Positions 7,180 to 16,776 of a DNA stretch of 23,419 nucleotides are shown in pieces (the first letter of the stretch is position 1; the number at the start of each line of letters is the position of its first letter). The notes beneath the pieces are model-generated. The model was not told the DNA's origin and made no database searches. It saw only the letters and a program-made list of their open reading frames with translations. The translations under genes and the position numbers were made by a program. This stretch comes from a virus. Location of the stretch: IMG/VR virus record IMGVR_UViG_3300030108_004864, positions 1 through 23,419 of that record. One strand, written 5' to 3'.

Positions 7180-10100
7180 TTAATTACTAGATGAATAACC
7201 ACTTCCAGATCCACTTGTAGATCCACTTCCAGATCCACTTCCAGATCCAGTTACAGAACTACTACTTGAAGATACATTACTAGGACCATATGTACTTGGG
7301 AATACAGCGGGACTTGATAGAAAATTAACTACTGAAGGAATAGTAGATACACTTACAACTTCACCTATACCTTGAAAACTAAACTCAGCTGTAGATAAAT
7401 CAGCGCTTGAACTACCTCTTATATAGTTAAACCATTTACCTTCTTTTTCAACAAACTCTTTAACAGTACCAACTTGATTATCTGTAATTATATAGTTTAC
7501 ATACCAACCAAGCTTAGAATATTTTTCATAATCAGTAGAAGCAGCTGGAAACTTTAAATAAGACTCACTTGACACTGAAACGTTATAAGGCTTTATAGTT
7601 TCGTCTATATAATTATCGTTATATTTATATATTTGAGACTGAGTACCTTCGTAATTTAAAGTATTAAAAGTTTTTATTAAAGAAGGATCTTGATTAAATA
7701 TCATTGTCACAGAAGACTCTGTTATATCTGTAATATTTTCACCATAAAATTGATTTCTATTTTCATTGGTGTGATGTTTAAACAATTTACCTTGATTTAA
7801 AGTGTAATATTGTTTTGCTAAACTTAAACCGTTTTCTGGTGTAAATGATTTAAAACTTATCCAACCTTTTGTTTTTTCACTAAAAGACAAAGTTGTTGGA
7901 TCAAACTCTATAACTTTTTGCATTGAAAAATTATCCAAAGTACCAGTAACATCTCCACTTGCGTCTATAAGCTCAACTACAAAAGTATTTTTTAATGGAT
8001 TTGTAATACCAGAACTAGCAGCTGTAGACTCACCAATTGAGTGTATTTGATTATAATAACCTGAAGAGTTAATTATTTCTGTTACAAAACCATTTCCTGC
8101 AGTATTAAAATAATAAACTCTTATTGCACCAGAAGTTATTTGATGATTAAATTTAATTTTATATTTTGAGTTATCTAAAACGTTTGTGTTTATTATTTGT
8201 CTTATTTCTGTAAAAGTAGGTGCGTTGTTTAATTCTATATTTTCATTTGCATCGTTAAAAAATATAAAATCATCATCTGTAGCATCGAAACCTACGAACT
8301 CCCAAAAATCAACAGAACCACCTGTTATTAAATTAGAAGCGTCAAATAATCTTATATTACGAAAATCACAACTTAAAGGTATAACAGGGTCAAAAGTAGG
8401 GTAATAATCTTTATTATGTATACGTAGCGTATTTTCATTATTTGTAGAAGTGTGAATAGTTATAGTTGGACTAGTATTTGGTGAATAAGTATTATTATCT
8501 TTTTCTATAGAAGATATATTTTCATTTCCTTCTTCAACATTAAAAGTTATTTTATAAACACCATTTTCGTTAATAATAAGTTTTAAATAATAACCTTCTG
8601 CATTTTGATTACCTTGAGCGTCAGGCATAAACAAAGGTGTTCTTAAACTTATATGAGCTTCACCACTAGTTAAATTTTCTATTGTAAATTCAAATTCATA
8701 ATTGTCTTGAGCAGGTAAAAAGTCAAAACTATTAGAAACATTGCTAAATTCTTGTTCAACTATATGACCTGGCGCTGAAGCGTTTCTAAATTTCAACCTA
8801 CCACTTTCTGCAAATAAACTTTTTCTATGTATACTATTAACTACTAGTAATTGATCGCTACCACCGTAATCAGGTAATTCCCAAGACGTAGTTGGGTTTG
8901 ATGTTTGCCATTGTCCAGTTCCAGAAAGACCAGAAGTATATGAAAATTCTGAAAGTTCACCACCTGTTTGTTTTTCAGATATATCTCTAACATTAATTAA
9001 ACGTATATTACCTTCAACATTATAAAACTGAACTTTAAAATCATCAGTAGCATTATCAACATTTGCGCTATTAGAATCTACTTTAACAACAGCTCTATAA
9101 AGTTTATAATTAGTATTAAGTATACTGTTGTCAAAATAACCAGCAGAGTCTATACCTACTAAATCATAGCCGTGCATATTATTATATTGTGGCCATTGTT
9201 CTGGATCTAACAAGCGAAAACCTCTATCTGTACCAACAGCTGGATTACCGGTACTATAAATATTAAAATTACCAAAACTACCATAAGGAATTGAACTAGC
9301 AAAGAAATTACTATTCCAATATGTTGACGCTGTGTCTGTGTAAACAGCTGGATCTATTAATCTTCTTACTAAAACCCCTTTATTATTAATGGTGTCTGTT
9401 CCTGAAAATTGGTCGATAACAACATCTACCATTAACCATTTGTCGGCTGTTTTTAAAGCAGTTAAATCTGAAGCACCATCAAATTGATTTGAGTTAAAAT
9501 GTATACCACTTGCATTTCCACTTACAGTACCTGTAGAAGTAGTGTTTATGTAAACAGCTTTAGAATTACCATAATCAATTGTAATTTGTTTAGGAGTTAT
9601 GCTACCATAATTTGAGTTAGGAGTTTGTATTATAGGAAGTGAAATTTCATTACCATCAGTAGCGTCATATTCATTATAAGAAGTGCTACCAAAAGAAATA
9701 TTTGCACCACTTATAGATGTTGGCTGTGCAAAAGTACCAGTACCAGATGGTAATGAAGTTGCGGGAACAGGCCAAGAAAAAGTCTGTGGATTTGCACCTA
9801 GTGTTGTAGCTGTGTCTGTAGAAGCTAAATGATCAGGTCCATGTACAGAAATACCATGTGAGCATAAAAGCTTACTAGCACCATACAGCACGTTAGCTCC
9901 AGAAATATTCCATTTATTTGGAAACTTTAGTTTATTTTCAACTGAAGCCCAAGCAGGTACTGTATAAGATGGTATAGGTAATTGCTGTTGTATAAATGGC
10001 TGACCAACAGTATATGGTTGTGTAAATTTAAAAACCTTTTCAACTTTAAAATTATCTAAATTAAAACCACCTTCGTTTGCTGATATAATTGGATAATAAC

Positions 10101-13100
10101 TTCCAACAGACATAGCAGGATTATCTATAGCAAATTTTAAAGTATCAAATATTTTACCTTCTTTAGCTGCAACAGCACCAGATGCGCCTTGACCAACAGT
10201 TAAACTTCCTGGATTTTTAAATTTAAAGAAGTATTCAAAAGTAAAAGTTCTAACATGACTTCCTCCTCCTCCTGAAGGAGCCCAACCGCCAACAGTTGAC
10301 CAAGCTGTACTATTCATATTTGAAGGTGGTAATAAAACCGTACCATCAGGTTGATATCCCATATTGCTCTGTACATAAGTATTACCAGATGGATCAGGAT
10401 TAATATTTGGATAAGTAAGAGAGCTCGGTGAATTACCAGGATCGTTTTGGTGTTTGGAAAATTTAACTCCTGATGCATTGTTAGGATTTTCCCAAGGACC
10501 GTTTGTTACAGAAACTAAGTTATCTGATGTAACCAAATTACCATCACCAAAAAGCCTTAACCTAGGGGTTGTTTTTGACGAGTCTAAAACTGTTAATGTT
10601 ATACTTACTTTAATTTCTTCTCCTGCAAAAATACTTAAATTATGTGCAGAACTATAATCTTCAGTTCCACTAGAAGAAAAGTGGTGGTTGTTAGATCCAG
10701 CATTAAGTGTAACATCGTGTTCTAATAAACCAGGCCCCCAAGTTGAAACTGCAGTAGGAACAAGATTATCTGGATAAACACCGGTTTGGTGTTTATGTGG
10801 TATCATGACAGAAGCTGTTTTATTATAACTTGATCCAAAATACATTTCATACCACTGCCACCCTAACGAGCCAAACATTCCAACAGGAGCACCACCTAAA
10901 CCTACAAAACCCACGTCTGTACCCGGATTACTTTGTGTTGGATTTGGACCACTTATATTTTTATAATATGGCTCACCATCATCAGCAGTAACATAATTAT
11001 TAAAAGTTGAAGGATGATTATTATCAACATCTCTTGATAAAATCCAACCACCTTGAGAATCTAAAGAACCAGGGTTTATGTCCTCAAAAGGACCTGTAGG
11101 AATACTAGTAGGAAGGTTAGTTGGAGAAGAGTTAGCCCATGTGTTGCTAGAATCCCAAATATCAGATACAGTAGTAGTAGAAGAAGAAGATATAGGAAAT
11201 GTACCATCTTCTGAAGGAAAAGTTAAGTCTATTATTGTATCTGAAGAAAGTTGAAAAACTGTATATTGAGCTATAGTTTCTGTTTGCGGAGACACTTGTT
11301 CTTGAAAATAACCTAAAGGTATTTCTGGATAATTTACAACAATAGTTTCTTGCGGAAAGTGACTATCGTTGTATGTCATCATGTTTTGAGCACTTGAAGT
11401 TTGATCCATTTCAGGAGTATTCAAATTAGTTGTATTTACAATCTCTCCATTTTGTATTAAGTTACTAGGCGTTGGATTTATGTTTACTAACTCTTCACCT
11501 TCTGAAATACCAGAATTTTTTAGTAAGTTTTCACTAAAATCTGATTTTAATGTTAAGTTATATTCTTTTTTATACTCATCATACGTACCAATTAGCTCAT
11601 TAGGAGTCATTATATTGTCTCTAAACCAATCAGTCATACCTATATCAGATATTGGTGTTAACCCGTCCATAGATAATCTTAAAACAGCTCCACGTTGTTT
11701 ATCAGTAAAATAAGCTCTATATGATTCTGAAGCAAACGATTCTGGGTTTTTAGATATACCATAATCACCTACAAATGGAGTTGCAGTACCTAAAACTCTA
11801 TTAGACGCTACAAGCTGTGGATTACCATCTGCATTAAACAAAGTATCTTTACCAGCAACTATATCTACTATTCTATCTTCACAAAAAGCAACTAAACCAA
11901 CTCTTCTTTGAAATAATTTTTGTATACTACCATAAGTAGGGTTTAAATCTTTAGTTATTTGTTCAGCAGTTATAAATTGATTTAAATTGTTTATACTACT
12001 ATTGGCATTATAAATACCAGAATATATTAAACCACTAGTTCTTTGCTCTTCTATATAATCATCGTCTATAGTTGAAGAAACAACAGGACCGTTTGTAATT
12101 TTCATTTCATTGAAACCATCCTGTATTCTATTAGATTCTAATCCGTTTCCAAATGAAAAACAATTGTACCAACTTAAACCTACTTGCAAGTCTTCACTAA
12201 CATCTGGATTAATAGTAAAAATATTTTTAAATCCATCAGCACCTCCATAGCCTAAAGAGTTATTTGGATCTGAAGTTTGAGCAGCTAATCTAGCTATAAC
12301 ATAACTACCGTCTTTTTTAGTAAATCTAATTTTATAATTAGAATAATCTATTTCAACTTTAGGAGTAGTACCTGGTACACTATACCTAAAACCTTTATCT
12401 AATTCAAAAGTTGTATCATCGATCCATCTTTTTAAAATACACTTTTGGTGTGTATAATCATTATTACTTAAATTTTCAGAAGCAAATGTATAAGCAGTTG
12501 TTTGCTCAATAGCATCAAAATCATTTTCACCTAATGTTTCTACAATACAACCAACTGGTGCTAATAGCTCATTAGTATTAGAATTTATTTTTATAGGTAT
12601 TGCATCAGTAGCTTCGTGATAAATTTCTGCATTAATAGACTGTTTAGCTTCTGTTTCCCAAATAATAGGTTTTTCAGCGTCTAACTCTATAAAGCTACTA
12701 GCTTGAGCTAAAAACTGAATACCACTACCTGTTACAACGTTTAAAGTACTTCCGTCAGAAGGATCATAAGTAGCATCTTTAGGATTTTTATCTAGCTCTA
12801 TTATATAACAAAGTCTTCTGTTATTAGCTTGGCCAAACCTATGTATTGCTTTTTTAAAATCTAAAAGGTCAGCAGCGTCACCATTTGGATTATTAGCGTC
12901 AATTGAATTTGCCCAACTTCTTCCTTCTTGAAAAACACTTAAACTACCAACTCCATCATAGTCATTACCATCATACAACCTTCTATTTCTCCAAGAGGTA
13001 TGATTGTATATTTTTTTTATAGTTACTTTTTTTATTGTGTATATAGTGTTGTTAGTGTCTGCTTCAAACTTAAATTTACTACCAGGCCTTATATTATTAA

Positions 13101-16100
13101 TAAATTCTTGTGTTTTACCATCTGGATCTGTTGGCCAACAAGGATTCCATTGGTTTTCGTGTCTAGCTCTATATTTTTCATCATAACCAAAAGAGTTTGG
13201 AACACCAGGACCTGGTGGCTCGCTACCATCATCATTATCATCAATAGGATATTTACCCTCCATAGGTATAATTATATCATCAATATTAGTAAAAGGTTCT
13301 CCGTTATGTGCGGTTATTACACCACCTCCCCAAATACCTTGTAAAAATCTACCTATACCTTGTTCACCATATATAGCGTTAGCATTATTAGGGCCACCAA
13401 TTTCATTAGTGTCAACTAAATCTTCACCAGGAGATAAAAAAGAAAGGTGCATAAAAAATTTACCTTCTTCTTTTCCATATGTATAATCTAAGCTGTTTTG
13501 TGTCTCATGCAAACCAGATCCAGTGCTATTTTCTGCTCTCCATCTTCTTATACCATCGCCTTGAAAAGTAAAATCACCAACATGGGTTGCGTCTGTTGTT
13601 ATTATACCTTCTAATCCATTTACTGAGTTATTTTTTATTGAAATAGTACCTGGTTCTTCTTCCCATTGCCTGTTAATATATTTCCACCCGTAAGTATAGC
13701 TAGTATTATATTGAACATTACTTTGCTCAGAATTTACAGTAATAACATCACCATCTGTATATCCTTGTGGTTCTATAGTTCTACCAACCCAAATTGGTAG
13801 TTTTGGATAATGAGCCATCGAACCTGCCCAAGTGGCACCAACTGTTTTAGCGTAGTTACTGTCTGATATTTGACCAGCTTTCATAAACATAGCGTCAATA
13901 AAAAATGCTCTACCTTCATCTTCCATTTCACCTATAACACCTGCCCAAGCGTTTTGAGTTCTAGTAGTATTAAGGTTTCCATTGTGTTCAAAAGGACTAT
14001 TATTAGTAGCAGTTGTGCTTACTTCATCAAAAGTTTGTGCATGTACTATACCAGAAACAGAGCTATCACCTGATGTTTGCACGTCATTAAGATAAAATGT
14101 TTTTTTACGAGCAAGCCATACAAATTTATCTAATAAAGATGTGTCATCTAATATATCTCCATAAACAATAGGTTGACTTAAAACTTTAACAAAAAACTTA
14201 CCAGATAATAATTCTGGTTTTCTTTCTTTTCTTTTTTCTAATCTAATACCTAAGTCTTGAAAACCACTAGTACCTTGACCACCACCAGAAATAACATCGT
14301 CTTTTTCAGATATAGGTTTTTCTAATTGTAATATATATTCAGGACCAGTGACTAATATATCTATAATTCTATATTTATCAGAACATAAACCAACATCGTC
14401 TCCATCAAATCTAAACCAAGACAAGTATAAGTCTTCAGGATAAGTTCCACCCACCGTTTTGTCATAAGCAGGTCTAAAATTAGTGTTAGCTAAAAAACTA
14501 GTTTTATCTAAAGAAACAGTAGTATTTCCTTTTTTAAGTAATTGACTTTCGTCTGTGGCATTAGCAGAAATATTAAAAAGATCATCTAAAAAATCAGTGC
14601 CACCTTCAGTAGCTTGAGTAAATTCAAATATTAAACCATACTCAAACTTTACAAAATCAGGGGCTTCATTTTTTATATCAAGTATTTTAAATTTATTTTT
14701 TTCTTGTATTTGAGTTTCACCACTACCTATTTTCTTTTTTAATATTAAGTAATCATCTTCACTTACTTTATTTCTTTCAGAAGAAGGAAAAGAAAGCCAC
14801 AAGTGCTGTTTGGTTTCTATTTCAGAAATATCTGCAGGTACATAAACCTTGTCCATTATTAAATTATAATAATCTCCAGAAGTTTCTTTTACAAAATATT
14901 TTATATATTCTGCAAAACTAGGAGGTTTAGACTGTAAAGTTACGTTTAATTGATATGACTGCGTTGAAGATAAATTACCATATTTACTTCTCCATGGTAT
15001 TAATACAGAGCCTTTATTAGATGTAAACACTGGTGTTTCTCTACCATATTTATCACCAAATACAATACCTATTTCGTAATTTCTTTGTGACTTTATAGAT
15101 GGTAATGCAGTAGAATTAAAATCATAAAAAGGTAAGTTATAAGATTTTCTAGAAACATAATCAGAGACAAATTTAGGAACTTTAGTATCTAAGTTATAAC
15201 CTTGAACATAATTACCATAAACTATTCTATTACCAGTTATTTCTTGAGCTAAAGCTTTTCTTGGTAAAGCATCCCAAGGTCTTAACAATTGATTTTCAGG
15301 AAGTGCGTTATTTAAGTGTTGAGAATTTATTATATATTTACCTCTAAACAAACCACCATAAACCGCAGGTTTGCCATTACCTGTTAAACCTCCTGGTAAA
15401 ATACTATTATTGTAACCAACGTTTTGTTGTTGTCCAGATCCATATTCGTACCACTCTCCATCTATTCTTTTTATACTAGCTATTGAGTGTATTGTTGGTG
15501 AGTCTTCTTTTTTATATAAAATATCAACTTGCTTTACATTTTCATCTGTGTCACTATTAATAAAGTCAGTTAACTCTACAGAATCAATTACGTTTAACAT
15601 TGATGTATTATAAGGTTCTTTTACATCATAAGCAACGTCTAAACTATATTTGTCTTTGTGTTCTGGATTAAAAACTATATCTGTAAAAGGAGCAAAAGTA
15701 GAATATTCGTTATCATTATATTTGTATCTATAAGAAAACCTAGGAAATATTCTTTCAAATAAAAGCTCTTTGTTTTTATTTTCTGTAGTATTTATTTTTA
15801 CACCAAGTTTTGTTTTAGGAGACTTTTTTATAGCAGTAATATTTTCTTCTTTTATATCTCTTGATATATTATTACCATATAAAACATCACCCACTTTAAA
15901 ATATCTATTTGCTTCAAAAAAAGTGCCAGGCGTATTAAAAGCAGTTAATCTAGCGTGCATACCATTTCCACTTCCGTTGTTCCATACTCTAACGTAAATT
16001 ACACCTAAAAACTCTCCGTCTCTATAATGTCTAAGAGGATTTATATTACCACTTTCAGAATTATCATCAGCATTTGGAGAGGCATGAACAACTTCATTTT

Positions 16101-16773
16101 CAAAAAGTTTGTCAAATTGATCTTTTTCAAAATAAAAATATCTACCTTCTTTTACTCTTGAATCATCAAGAGTGGTAACCATTTGCGCTAAGTTATTACC
16201 ATTATCATCTTGCTTTAAACCAACAGTATTAATAGTCAAACCGTCGAAGCTACCAAAATCATTAAACAACTTTGTATGTGTTTGTAAGTCTGTAGTACCT
16301 TTTTTACATTGGCTTATATTTATTTTTCTTGGCTCATTAACACCATCTGTAAAAAACAATAAACCATCTATTATGTTTATACCAGTAATTATTTTATCTG
16401 GAAACTTTAATACAGCTTCAGATGTATTTACTTTTGTATCTACTAAAACAGGTGTTACTCCAAACTCAACAGAATACTCTAATATAGCTTCAAAATTAAA
16501 ATAACCAGACTCACTTTTATATTCTCTTTTTACAAACCAATATAGATTATTATTTTTTTCATCTTCAATACAGCCAACACATTTACAATCTGAAGGAATT
16601 ATGTTTTCTACAGATAAATTACCTAATATATTTTGAACAGTACCAACATCAGAACCTTCAGATGTAGCTACCTGTATATTCATAGCATCTCTATACTCCC
16701 CTTGTGGAATAAGTCTTTCGTCAAGGTCTTTGTTCATACGACCTTTTAGAAAATTATTCTTAATTTCTGGCAT
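7180..16773 (-). CDS. Giant muzzle/stabilisation-type tail protein with large internal insertion
   Basis: The 3197-residue protein opens MPEIKNNFLKGRMNKDLDER and GEYRDAMNIQVATSEGSDVG, a start I recognise from the tail 'muzzle' or P22 gp10-like stabilisation proteins of crAss-like and marine podoviruses. It carries a CKCVGC cluster (Cys63, 65, 68). The first 1,750 residues include repeated beta segments and the characteristic block around FVGDYGISKNPESFASESYR, TDKQRGAVLRLSMDG and MTDWFRDN (about 1665-1720). A second typical block, KGWISFKSFTPENGLSLAKQ (Trp2971), with NRNQFYG and TFNTLNYEG, forms the C-terminal core. Between them (about 1750-2960) lies a beta-rich, Asn/Ser/Thr-rich insertion with several jelly-roll-like ends (LDNFKVEKV, FRNIRLFDAS, LDNFSMQKV). 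The last 36 residues are Ser/Gly repeats. It should form the distal short tail; the insertion is a candidate receptor-binding part. It lies 3 bases after the second ring gene. Confidence 0.8.
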   Translation of the reverse strand: MPEIKNNFLKGRMNKDLDERLIPQGEYRDAMNIQVATSEGSDVGTVQNILGNLSVENIIPSDCKCVGCIEDEKNNNLYWFVKREYKSESGYFNFEAILEYSVEFGVTPVLVDTKVNTSEAVLKFPDKIITGINIIDGLLFFTDGVNEPRKINISQCKKGTTDLQTHTKLFNDFGSFDGLTINTVGLKQDDNGNNLAQMVTTLDDSRVKEGRYFYFEKDQFDKLFENEVVHASPNADDNSESGNINPLRHYRDGEFLGVIYVRVWNNGSGNGMHARLTAFNTPGTFFEANRYFKVGDVLYGNNISRDIKEENITAIKKSPKTKLGVKINTTENKNKELLFERIFPRFSYRYKYNDNEYSTFAPFTDIVFNPEHKDKYSLDVAYDVKEPYNTSMLNVIDSVELTDFINSDTDENVKQVDILYKKEDSPTIHSIASIKRIDGEWYEYGSGQQQNVGYNNSILPGGLTGNGKPAVYGGLFRGKYIINSQHLNNALPENQLLRPWDALPRKALAQEITGNRIVYGNYVQGYNLDTKVPKFVSDYVSRKSYNLPFYDFNSTALPSIKSQRNYEIGIVFGDKYGRETPVFTSNKGSVLIPWRSKYGNLSSTQSYQLNVTLQSKPPSFAEYIKYFVKETSGDYYNLIMDKVYVPADISEIETKQHLWLSFPSSERNKVSEDDYLILKKKIGSGETQIQEKNKFKILDIKNEAPDFVKFEYGLIFEFTQATEGGTDFLDDLFNISANATDESQLLKKGNTTVSLDKTSFLANTNFRPAYDKTVGGTYPEDLYLSWFRFDGDDVGLCSDKYRIIDILVTGPEYILQLEKPISEKDDVISGGGQGTSGFQDLGIRLEKRKERKPELLSGKFFVKVLSQPIVYGDILDDTSLLDKFVWLARKKTFYLNDVQTSGDSSVSGIVHAQTFDEVSTTATNNSPFEHNGNLNTTRTQNAWAGVIGEMEDEGRAFFIDAMFMKAGQISDSNYAKTVGATWAGSMAHYPKLPIWVGRTIEPQGYTDGDVITVNSEQSNVQYNTSYTYGWKYINRQWEEEPGTISIKNNSVNGLEGIITTDATHVGDFTFQGDGIRRWRAENSTGSGLHETQNSLDYTYGKEEGKFFMHLSFLSPGEDLVDTNEIGGPNNANAIYGEQGIGRFLQGIWGGGVITAHNGEPFTNIDDIIIPMEGKYPIDDNDDGSEPPGPGVPNSFGYDEKYRARHENQWNPCWPTDPDGKTQEFINNIRPGSKFKFEADTNNTIYTIKKVTIKKIYNHTSWRNRRLYDGNDYDGVGSLSVFQEGRSWANSIDANNPNGDAADLLDFKKAIHRFGQANNRRLCYIIELDKNPKDATYDPSDGSTLNVVTGSGIQFLAQASSFIELDAEKPIIWETEAKQSINAEIYHEATDAIPIKINSNTNELLAPVGCIVETLGENDFDAIEQTTAYTFASENLSNNDYTHQKCILKRWIDDTTFELDKGFRYSVPGTTPKVEIDYSNYKIRFTKKDGSYVIARLAAQTSDPNNSLGYGGADGFKNIFTINPDVSEDLQVGLSWYNCFSFGNGLESNRIQDGFNEMKITNGPVVSSTIDDDYIEEQRTSGLIYSGIYNANSSINNLNQFITAEQITKDLNPTYGSIQKLFQRRVGLVAFCEDRIVDIVAGKDTLFNADGNPQLVASNRVLGTATPFVGDYGISKNPESFASESYRAYFTDKQRGAVLRLSMDGLTPISDIGMTDWFRDNIMTPNELIGTYDEYKKEYNLTLKSDFSENLLKNSGISEGEELVNINPTPSNLIQNGEIVNTTNLNTPEMDQTSSAQNMMTYNDSHFPQETIVVNYPEIPLGYFQEQVSPQTETIAQYTVFQLSSDTIIDLTFPSEDGTFPISSSSTTTVSDIWDSSNTWANSSPTNLPTSIPTGPFEDINPGSLDSQGGWILSRDVDNNHPSTFNNYVTADDGEPYYKNISGPNPTQSNPGTDVGFVGLGGAPVGMFGSLGWQWYEMYFGSSYNKTASVMIPHKHQTGVYPDNLVPTAVSTWGPGLLEHDVTLNAGSNNHHFSSSGTEDYSSAHNLSIFAGEEIKVSITLTVLDSSKTTPRLRLFGDGNLVTSDNLVSVTNGPWENPNNASGVKFSKHQNDPGNSPSSLTYPNINPDPSGNTYVQSNMGYQPDGTVLLPPSNMNSTAWSTVGGWAPSGGGGSHVRTFTFEYFFKFKNPGSLTVGQGASGAVAAKEGKIFDTLKFAIDNPAMSVGSYYPIISANEGGFNLDNFKVEKVFKFTQPYTVGQPFIQQQLPIPSYTVPAWASVENKLKFPNKWNISGANVLYGASKLLCSHGISVHGPDHLASTDTATTLGANPQTFSWPVPATSLPSGTGTFAQPTSISGANISFGSTSYNEYDATDGNEISLPIIQTPNSNYGSITPKQITIDYGNSKAVYINTTSTGTVSGNASGIHFNSNQFDGASDLTALKTADKWLMVDVVIDQFSGTDTINNKGVLVRRLIDPAVYTDTASTYWNSNFFASSIPYGSFGNFNIYSTGNPAVGTDRGFRLLDPEQWPQYNNMHGYDLVGIDSAGYFDNSILNTNYKLYRAVVKVDSNSANVDNATDDFKVQFYNVEGNIRLINVRDISEKQTGGELSEFSYTSGLSGTGQWQTSNPTTSWELPDYGGSDQLLVVNSIHRKSLFAESGRLKFRNASAPGHIVEQEFSNVSNSFDFLPAQDNYEFEFTIENLTSGEAHISLRTPLFMPDAQGNQNAEGYYLKLIINENGVYKITFNVEEGNENISSIEKDNNTYSPNTSPTITIHTSTNNENTLRIHNKDYYPTFDPVIPLSCDFRNIRLFDASNLITGGSVDFWEFVGFDATDDDFIFFNDANENIELNNAPTFTEIRQIINTNVLDNSKYKIKFNHQITSGAIRVYYFNTAGNGFVTEIINSSGYYNQIHSIGESTAASSGITNPLKNTFVVELIDASGDVTGTLDNFSMQKVIEFDPTTLSFSEKTKGWISFKSFTPENGLSLAKQYYTLNQGKLFKHHTNENRNQFYGENITDITESSVTMIFNQDPSLIKTFNTLNYEGTQSQIYKYNDNYIDETIKPYNVSVSSESYLKFPAASTDYEKYSKLGWYVNYIITDNQVGTVKEFVEKEGKWFNYIRGSSSADLSTAEFSFQGIGEVVSVSTIPSVVNFLSSPAVFPSTYGPSNVSSSSSSVTGSGSGSGSGSTSGSGSGYSSSN
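7201..7248 (-). repeat. Four tandem 12-bp units coding Gly-Ser repeats
   Basis: Four adjacent 12-base units occur at 7201, 7213, 7225 and 7237. Three are identical (acttccagatcc on the plus strand) and the second differs at two bases (acttgtagatcc). On the minus strand each unit encodes GSGS, or GSTS for the variant. The near identity at DNA level shows recent unit duplication rather than selection for Gly/Ser alone. The array sits in the extreme C-terminal tail of the giant muzzle protein. Confidence 0.9.
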
Positions 16774-16776
16774 ATA

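Noticed and set aside
7201-7248. Short regularly spaced repeats as a possible CRISPR array
   Set aside because: Units are 12 bases, directly adjacent without spacers, in frame, and code Gly-Ser; this is a coding tandem repeat.
13000-13344. Plus-strand open frame of about 114 codons
   Set aside because: It lies wholly inside the giant minus-strand tail gene, has biased Phe/Ile/Tyr-rich composition typical of an antisense frame of AT-rich coding DNA, and has no start signal or family resemblance.
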